From contig OX595989.1 of the NCBI GenBank assembly GCA_951394045.1, positions 2,294,001-2,358,000 on the forward strand: a stretch of 64,000 nt of DNA, in the 5' to 3' direction. The DNA comes from Nitzschia sp. DOCU1. Its lineage: Eukaryota; Bacillariophyta; Bacillariophyceae; Bacillariales; Bacillariaceae. This document shows positions 58,119-64,000 of the stretch, piece after piece. Numbering within the stretch: position 1 is the stretch's first letter; each line of letters opens with the position of its first letter. The notes beneath the pieces are model-generated. The model saw only the letters and a program-made list of their open reading frames with translations, was not told the DNA's origin and did no database searches. The translations under genes were made by a program, and so were the position numbers.

Positions 58119-60292
58119 ATGGATGGCAAGAACGTTGAGGTAGAAGAAACCAAGGCAGCACCACCCGCCCTAGCTAGTACAAATGCTAACGATGAGGTGA
58201 AGGGACCAATAGAAACCGATGTTGCTAAGAAAATAGAGCGAAATACCAAACTCCAAGCGCACTTGAATACAGGATGTGGTATTGGGAAGAAGCGAAGTCA
58301 GCTATTGAGTGCTTTTTGGGGTACCATGTGGAAAGAGCTCGAGCAAATTGGCTGGCGCAAGGTAGGTTTCTATGTTTGTTGTTGTTGTTTCTAGCCTTTT
58401 TGTCGTACCATGTTGCAATTTTTCAATCATCGTCAATGGGTATTAAGATTGTTGTTTTAGAGGTGGCTGAGCAGAGCTCCTTCCTCCCTTTAGCTATCGC
58501 TACGGACGATGCTGTTAGGTTGCGTTCGAGTTTCGTTTGTTGCTTTCGCATAATACTACACGGTGTTGTCGTCGTTCACGACTTCCACTTCATGCGCGCG
58601 ATGCAGAAGCATTGTTGCGCGTGAGATCATTTGGTCATGAGCCACTACCGTATCTGTGCCACGTGATGATGAATGAGATACGGCCAGACGACTTCGCCGA
58701 CTGTTGTCGCGTTGCTGGCATTGCAGCATTGACCATGAAGCGGCGGCTGGTGTGCATAGTTGCACAGGGAGTTTGCATTCAATTGTATTGCTGTAGACGA
58801 GGCGATTAGATTTGAAACTCACACTTATATCTGGCTCCTGTACTCAGCTTGAAGGCGTTGGCGAGGATGAAGGAGCGATCTACTTTTGCGTTCCTACTGC
58901 AGCTAGTTGCGACAAAAACAAGAACAATGGTGCAAGTAGCGTCCCGAAAGATTTGGCAACTATCAGACAAGAAGGCAAGCTTGGAGAAAATTACTATGAT
59001 AGGATACGAGATGTCATTGATCGCATTCTATCAAGTAAGGACGAAGCCGAAAAGAAGATTGCAGACATGTACAATCAAGCGTATTCCGCAAGTGAACCCA
59101 AGAAGAAGAAACCAAGAAAATCGCCCAAGTCAGCTGAGAACCCCCAGACGCTGGAATCAAGGCCAGCACGTTCAACAACAACGTCTCGCAATGCCTCTCC
59201 CGTTTCGTCTGACGACGAGCCGATATCATCCTTGATAGCCAAGAAGCGGGATCGCCCGTCGTTGCAGCACGGTGATCGCCCGACGTTGCACGGTGCAAAT
59301 TTGGACCTCAGCTGGAAAGATGGCGGCTCCTTGTATCCCAAACGGTCAAGTCAAGTCGGTGACGAGTATCAGGCAACGGATATCCCTGCGGCTGGAACGT
59401 ATACTCCTGGGGCGCACTCCGAACTGTAAGTTTGTCTACCTTTGAATTCAGCGATCATCTGGTGTATGAATATTGGAGCTCACCTCTGGTACTTAGATAT
59501 GAGCTAGTTTGGGACCCAAAGGCGAGCAAGAATGACATGCTTGATGGACTACTAACAAAAAGTGTACCAGCAAACAAGAAGGAGCAAGCCCTTGTTGCAT
59601 TAGGCCTGATGGGATTGAATGAGAAAGAAGACGCCATCCCGAATATAACCGAGATATTGAGCCGTTTGCAGCCCGTGGACGGATCGGATTGGACCAACGA
59701 AGAGAAGGAGAAATTTAGCAAGGAGATCTTTCGACTACGGAAAGATATGACAGCTCTCTCAAAACGCATGGGGAAAGATTTGAAAAGTTGTCTCACATAC
59801 TATCTCGGAACCTTCAAGAAATCTGATTCATATCGGCTCTTAAAGACAGTGTGCGCTGATGAACGATTCGAAAGGTCAGCCACCAACGTGCATGGTGTCG
59901 ACGCCTGTGCAGTGTGCGGTGAAGGAGGAAGCCTTCTAATTTGCGATGGATGCGAAGGCGAATATCATATGGGATGCTTGCGACCAGCTCTTAGTGCTGT
60001 CCCTGAAGGCTACTGGGAGTGCGATGAATGCGTTGACAAAAAGCTGCTGAAAGCTCGAGAGTACATCATCACTCAGACACGCCTTTACGAACCTGTTATT
60101 CGGAAATTACAAAAAGCAGATGAAACCTCGAATAATGGAAATGGAACTGATGATGAACATGTTGAGGATGGCACTATCTTGCGCCCGTCGCCGAAGGTCT
60201 TGGCAGAAATTAAGAAATTTGCAGTCCAGATTGACAACATTTTTTCTGGAGATCTTTCATCGACGCCCAACCTCAAACCATCCACAGAATAG
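58119..60292 (+). CDS. ELM2/SANT/PHD chromatin protein
   Basis: Three exons: 58119-58361, 58848-59425 and 59497-60292 (phases 0 and 2), introns of 486 and 71 nt; 538 residues. ATG at 58119 (the upstream frame starts with GTG). The N-terminus has a WxxLEQIGWRK / LEGVGEDEGAIYFCVP block across the first junction, a small module common in stramenopile nuclear proteins. A basic low-complexity linker (PKKKKPRKSPKS) is a likely nuclear signal. Then an ELM2-like region (YELVWDPKASKND, LVALGLMGLNE), a SANT-like helix set (WTNEEKEKFSKEIFRLRKD and CLTYYLGTFKKS), and one PHD finger (CAVCGEGGSLLICDGCEGEYHMGCL ... WECDEC). This layout recalls MTA/CoREST-type subunits that link deacetylases to histone marks. 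Confidence 0.82.
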
Positions 60293-60346
60293 AAGGAAAT
60301 GGACGGAGAAACTGCGACTCGTATAAAACTAGAGAGCAACTGACTT

Positions 60347-61216
60347 CTATAAACCTTCCGCAGCATGGTAGTCGAGGAAGAATATGGGAGAATGTAGAAG
60401 TTGGGCCGGGAATGTGCCTCTTGGGCTTTCCGCGGGGCGTTTCATGGCACGTTGTACGGCTTCCTTCTTTCCGTTGTTCCCACCACATACGACGACAACC
60501 AAGTGACGTGCCGAGTTCATACTTTCAATTGTCAGCGTTATTGAAGCAGTGTCGCCTTGCTTGGGCGAGGCAGTTACGGAGTGTGTACAATCTGCCACGG
60601 CAGGACTCTTTGGGTGGCACGACCCAACATGACCGTCTGCCCCGAGACCAAGGAGGATGAGATCAAAAACTGGAAATCCCTTCGCGTGGGGAATCCCGGC
60701 ATCTTTTAGTGCTTTCGAATAAAATGCTGCTTCGTTCGATCCGTCCCCGTCCTCTTTTGGATTTGGCGAGGGAGTAATAAAGACATTGATGCCGGCTTCG
60801 GTAGAAAATTTCATTTTGCTTTTCAGTAGTGTAGCTTTGTCACTGTCTGGCTCGACGCATTTGTGGTTGGCGAATGACAGGACAACTTTAGAGAAGTCCA
60901 CAGTATCCTTGTGGGCGACCAAACCAGCCAAGGAATCGAGTAAAGAGCCCCCAGCGACGGCGAGGTGAAAGACACCACGGGCCTCAATTGACTCTTTAGC
61001 CAAATGGGCAACAAAGGCACAAAGCTCCTTGGACACTGTTGACCTATCCCGAAAGATCTTGGTAACAGGATGGGATTCGCGGGAGGGAGCTTTTTCTTCC
61101 TTTTTCGTCTGCTGAATGACCGACTTTAAAACAAGTAGATGAACAGCACTGATTGCCAGAATAGACAACGCCAATTGGACATTGACATCTGCTCGCATTT
61201 TTAAAAGCAGAGTCAT
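60347..61216 (-). CDS. PGL: 6-phosphogluconolactonase, membrane-anchored form
   Basis: 289 residues from the ATG at 61216. In-frame ATGs at 61306 and 61507 exist; the last would leave 36 nt to the divergent S28 gene, so I prefer the shorter form. A hydrophobic helix (VQLALSILAISAVHLLVL) is followed by the lactonase domain: FHLAVAGGSLLDSL, ANHKCVEPDSDKA (where many enzymes have DERxVP), LILLGLGADGHVGSCHP, and RHLVVVVCG. It hydrolyses 6-phosphogluconolactone in the oxidative pentose phosphate pathway. The N-terminal helix could be a signal anchor or plastid signal; location is undecided. The DER-to-NHK change is a notable active-site difference. Confidence 0.8.
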   Translation of the reverse strand: MTLLLKMRADVNVQLALSILAISAVHLLVLKSVIQQTKKEEKAPSRESHPVTKIFRDRSTVSKELCAFVAHLAKESIEARGVFHLAVAGGSLLDSLAGLVAHKDTVDFSKVVLSFANHKCVEPDSDKATLLKSKMKFSTEAGINVFITPSPNPKEDGDGSNEAAFYSKALKDAGIPHAKGFPVFDLILLGLGADGHVGSCHPKSPAVADCTHSVTASPKQGDTASITLTIESMNSARHLVVVVCGGNNGKKEAVQRAMKRPAESPRGTFPAQLLHSPIFFLDYHAAEGL

Positions 61217-61543
61217 GTTTGTTGTTGCAGTGCAGTGGTGAAGCGCCAATTTCACTGGAGGAGGAGGGATGTGCTTCGTGAGAAGACTGCCTTCGCCCGC
61301 TGGCATTTGTTTGGCGAATGAATCTTTATGGAAGTCCGATGAATCATCATTGAACGTGAAACGTGCGATCACAAGGGTGAATCTGCGCGCACTAAATCTT
61401 TCGATGGCGCATCGTCGTCGTCGGAGTGCCGACAAACAAAGTGCGAAATTGCATCCAACGCAACATGGTCTTGTCCCTCTTGGCCAACACTGCTGGGAGA
61501 CGATCATACAATAACGATGCCACTCCGCAAGTAAATTAACATT

Positions 61544-63202
61544 ATGCTTTCAACAAAATCCATCGTGCTGATCAAGCAACCAGGCGGCAAATCGAATGGT
61601 GCAGGCTATGGAAGCATCTCTCCACCATCGGCAGTACCGAGGACTTTGGTTGGGTCGCCAGCAAGGTCAGGAGGCGAAGGCAGGCCAAGCGCCTGGAACC
61701 AAGGCACACAAATTGCTACGAGACTGCTTCTCATTGCATTGACTGTTTGTGGTCTTGTTGCATGGAGTCATCATGCGTCCTTGCCTCCACATGCAAATAT
61801 GGCGAAAGCCACCCTTATGTCAGGGTCGAAGAGGGCACATAAAGACGGGAAAATAGTCGATAGCAGTGATGACCCAAGCACGCCACTCTACTTTTCACAA
61901 ATTGTGGATCATAACCACCCACACTCTTCAGGAACTTTCGATCAGCGTTACTATGTTGACAAGACCTATTGGGAAGGACCGGGACACCCGATTTTTATCA
62001 TTTTTGGTGGTGAGGGACCACTGGAACGAATTTTGTACCCCTTCATTTCCGTGGTGTTAGCCCGCACCTTTGGGGCTGTCACCTTCAACCTGGAACACAG
62101 ATACTTTGGAGAGTCGTATCCTGTGAAGAAATATTCCAAACACGAAATTGCCACTCAACTGACGCCGAGACAGGCCCTTCAAGATATGGTTGTTTTTATC
62201 CAAGCAAAACAAGATGAATTAGGTTGCGGGCCCCGAGGTTCTCCAGACTATTGTCCAGTAATGACAGTTGGAGGAAGCTACGCTGGTTTATTGTCGACTT
62301 TGATTCGAAAGGCCTATCCCGATGTAGTGGATATGGCATATTCCGCGTCGCCGTGTTTGTTTTTGTTCAGCCATATGGTGACCCCGTATGTGTACTACGA
62401 GCAAGTCACAACAGTAGCTGAACGAATCTCTCCTGGATGCCATCAAGCCGTTAGATCTTCTCTGGAACAACTTCGATCAGACTTGGAACCAATCTCTTCG
62501 CGCCGTCAGCTCAAGAAAGCTGCCGAAAAGTATGGTGTTTGCAGCAACCTTCCGCCACACATTAAGACAGGTTCCGATCTTGCAGAAGAAATCACCTTGT
62601 ACACGGCTGCACAATTCATCAGCGACAACATGGATTACTACCCACCTAGCCCAGATCAAAAGTTTTTCGAGGGTTGTTCCATCTTCGAAGATGACAGTAA
62701 GACGCTTGCGGAACGTGTGCGAGGATATTTTGAAATGAGCAGTGGTAACAATGACTGCCACGATTTACACCCGACGGACTGGACTCCCGACGATGCTTCT
62801 TGGGATGCTCTATGTTGCTATCTTGTGCCCATGATTGGTAAATCCAATGATACCATGTGGCCAGCAGCCCCATTCAGCGTGGACAGCGACGTCTCCAATT
62901 GCCAAGATCAATTTGGCATCACCCTCGATACCAATTACCTCGACAAGGAATTCGGCTTGTCGGATTTGACCGATGTTTCAAGATTGTTGTTGACCAACGG
63001 GTACAATGACGGATGGTTTCCTCTCTCGTACAACGAGCCCATTCCAGGTGTAGAAGGTGTCGTGATCTTTAACATGGAGAATGGGGCGCACCACTCCGAT
63101 TTGACCCATCAACTTCAAGCCGATACTCCGGATGTAGAGCTTGTCCACTTGGAGATCTCGCAGCTTCTTTCGCAATGGCTTGACGAGATTCGGCAAGAGT
63201 AG
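61544..63202 (+). CDS. S28-family serine peptidase (prolyl carboxypeptidase / DPP7-like)
   Basis: Single exon, 552 residues, ATG at 61544. A cytosolic tail of about 55 residues precedes a signal-anchor helix (LLLIALTVCGLVAW), so it is a type II membrane or secreted enzyme. The domain starts near residue 110 with YFSQIVDHNHPHSSGTFDQRYY, the S28 signature. The catalytic Ser245 lies in VGGSYAGLL, Asp489 in NGYNDGWFP, and His516/517 in ENGAHHSDL. S28 enzymes cleave next to proline; the exact substrate class (Pro-X carboxypeptidase or X-Pro dipeptidyl peptidase) is not decided. Several Cys pairs fit a lumenal or extracellular domain. Confidence 0.92.
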   Translation: MLSTKSIVLIKQPGGKSNGAGYGSISPPSAVPRTLVGSPARSGGEGRPSAWNQGTQIATRLLLIALTVCGLVAWSHHASLPPHANMAKATLMSGSKRAHKDGKIVDSSDDPSTPLYFSQIVDHNHPHSSGTFDQRYYVDKTYWEGPGHPIFIIFGGEGPLERILYPFISVVLARTFGAVTFNLEHRYFGESYPVKKYSKHEIATQLTPRQALQDMVVFIQAKQDELGCGPRGSPDYCPVMTVGGSYAGLLSTLIRKAYPDVVDMAYSASPCLFLFSHMVTPYVYYEQVTTVAERISPGCHQAVRSSLEQLRSDLEPISSRRQLKKAAEKYGVCSNLPPHIKTGSDLAEEITLYTAAQFISDNMDYYPPSPDQKFFEGCSIFEDDSKTLAERVRGYFEMSSGNNDCHDLHPTDWTPDDASWDALCCYLVPMIGKSNDTMWPAAPFSVDSDVSNCQDQFGITLDTNYLDKEFGLSDLTDVSRLLLTNGYNDGWFPLSYNEPIPGVEGVVIFNMENGAHHSDLTHQLQADTPDVELVHLEISQLLSQWLDEIRQE

Positions 63203-63623
63203 AAACATGGGATCTTTGCGTTCAACCGTCAAACTGTAAATAGACAACTCGATAGAAACACGACAGACTTTTAGCGATCGCTCATCGCCATCACATCATT
63301 GAAAGATTTGTGAAGCGTTTGAAGGGATTTTCGCCGATGGTGAGGCACGCTCGGCCCATAATATTGCCACCAAGCGTCGCTGAGAGTATGGTGATTAGGG
63401 ACTTCGATTTGGTACTTAGAGGGGGACCTTGCCGGCGTGTCACATACATACTAATACAGGAAGTTAAAATTCCTAAGTAACCAAGATTTTATCGGATGCC
63501 ATCGAGAAAGGCGACCGTTTTGGGCTCCCTCGATCTCCTCCAACTGTTCTCGATCGTCCCATTATTAAATTTGACAGTTGATAGTTCAATGATTTGAAAG
63601 ACAGTAAGAAAGTTGAAAGGAGC
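63203..63623. other. Intergenic
   Basis: 421 bp between the S28 gene and the partial membrane protein. Long minus frames at 63473-63979 and 63489-63929 are antisense to the next gene and have no domain. No RNA gene seen. Confidence 0.35.
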
Positions 63624-64000
63624 ATGACGGAAATAGCAATTCCAATGGCATCTGCCGAGACAGAGAAAGAAACTCCCGATTTGGTAGAGGAAAAGGCACG
63701 GGAAACAACCATTGTTGTCCAGGGGGGTGAATATGTGCCGATGCAACTCGAAGGTGGGAAAATGGCCCCGAATTGTAAACAAAGCCATGCGTGCTGTGGT
63801 TGCTGCTGTGATACTCGGAGAGCCGTAATCGTCGTCAATATCATCAGCATGTCCTTTGCTGTCTTGGCTATCCTGACGATTTCCATTGTCAGCAGCGACA
63901 AGTACGCCGAGAGTATTGATGACGACCAAGTCCTGGCAGCATTGGCGGAAATCGATGGTTCCAAATTGGGAGTGACCATTGGATTTGCGAGTGCCGGAAT
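63624..64000 (+). CDS. Membrane protein with CCGCCCDTRR motif, 3' end beyond window
   Basis: Open frame from the ATG at 63624 to the window end, at least 125 residues, partial at the 3' end. A hydrophilic, acidic N-terminus (about 60 residues) precedes a Cys-rich patch (CCGCCCDTRRAVIVVNI) directly before a transmembrane helix (SMSFAVLAILTISIV). The Cys cluster next to the membrane suggests palmitoylation (inference). I recall similar CCDxRRAVIVxNI proteins in other diatoms as a multi-copy family without known function. The frame was read by hand because it has no stop inside the window. Confidence 0.6.
   Translation, partial: MTEIAIPMASAETEKETPDLVEEKARETTIVVQGGEYVPMQLEGGKMAPNCKQSHACCGCCCDTRRAVIVVNIISMSFAVLAILTISIVSSDKYAESIDDDQVLAALAEIDGSKLGVTIGFASAG

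Noticed and set aside
63473..63979. 168-codon minus frame at the right edge
   Set aside because: It is antisense to the membrane protein read from 63624, which has a better start, helix and Cys motif.

Overview
The window is nuclear DNA from a photosynthetic stramenopile, most likely a pennate diatom. Genes have few, short GT-AG introns (mostly 65-100 nt) and sit close together on both strands. Several proteins start with a signal peptide followed by a Phe-containing cleavage context, as in diatom plastid presequences. There is a secreted protein full of RXL cleavage motifs with Lys/Ser tracts (silica-protein style), a diatom-type Ty1/copia element, and a pair of proteins from a family I associate with diatoms. 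The species cannot be fixed from sequence alone.

Layout. 0.6-9 kb: trypsin-like protease, MYND-finger protein, Mpv17-family protein, branched-chain aminotransferase, Atg22-like transporter. 9-22 kb: MCM10, glycine-cleavage H protein, GT31-like glycosyltransferase, two divergently transcribed paralogues of an uncharacterised family, RsmE-type rRNA methyltransferase, a seven-helix TOM1/THH1-like protein, mitochondrial bL25. 22-36 kb: 5-oxoprolinase, THUMPD3-like RNA methyltransferase, HisG, P5C reductase, ribosomal uL13, a PPR protein, a zinc deaminase. 36-49 kb: the repetitive RXL protein, a five-exon MscS-like channel, a Nup88-like protein with an 8-nt microexon, a probable plastid DUF1824-like protein, a small membrane protein. 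49.2-56.4 kb: a full-length LTR retrotransposon (identical 173-bp LTRs, 5-bp target duplication, separate gag and pol). 56-64 kb: mu-homology-domain adaptor, ELM2/SANT/PHD chromatin protein, 6-phosphogluconolactonase, S28 peptidase, and a membrane protein cut by the window end.

There is no operon logic. Many genes are metabolic (branched-chain amino acids, glycine/photorespiration, glutathione cycle, histidine, proline, pentose phosphate). The most notable parts are the RXL/KXXK repeat protein, the retrotransposon (PDZ-like insert in pol, half-tRNA-like primer site, frameshifted RNase H end), the paralogue pair with PP1-docking-like motifs, and CRE-like sites at two promoters. Exon boundaries were worked out by hand from splice consensus and reading phase. 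Several open frames in the region begin with TTG or GTG; starts given here are the first plausible ATG.
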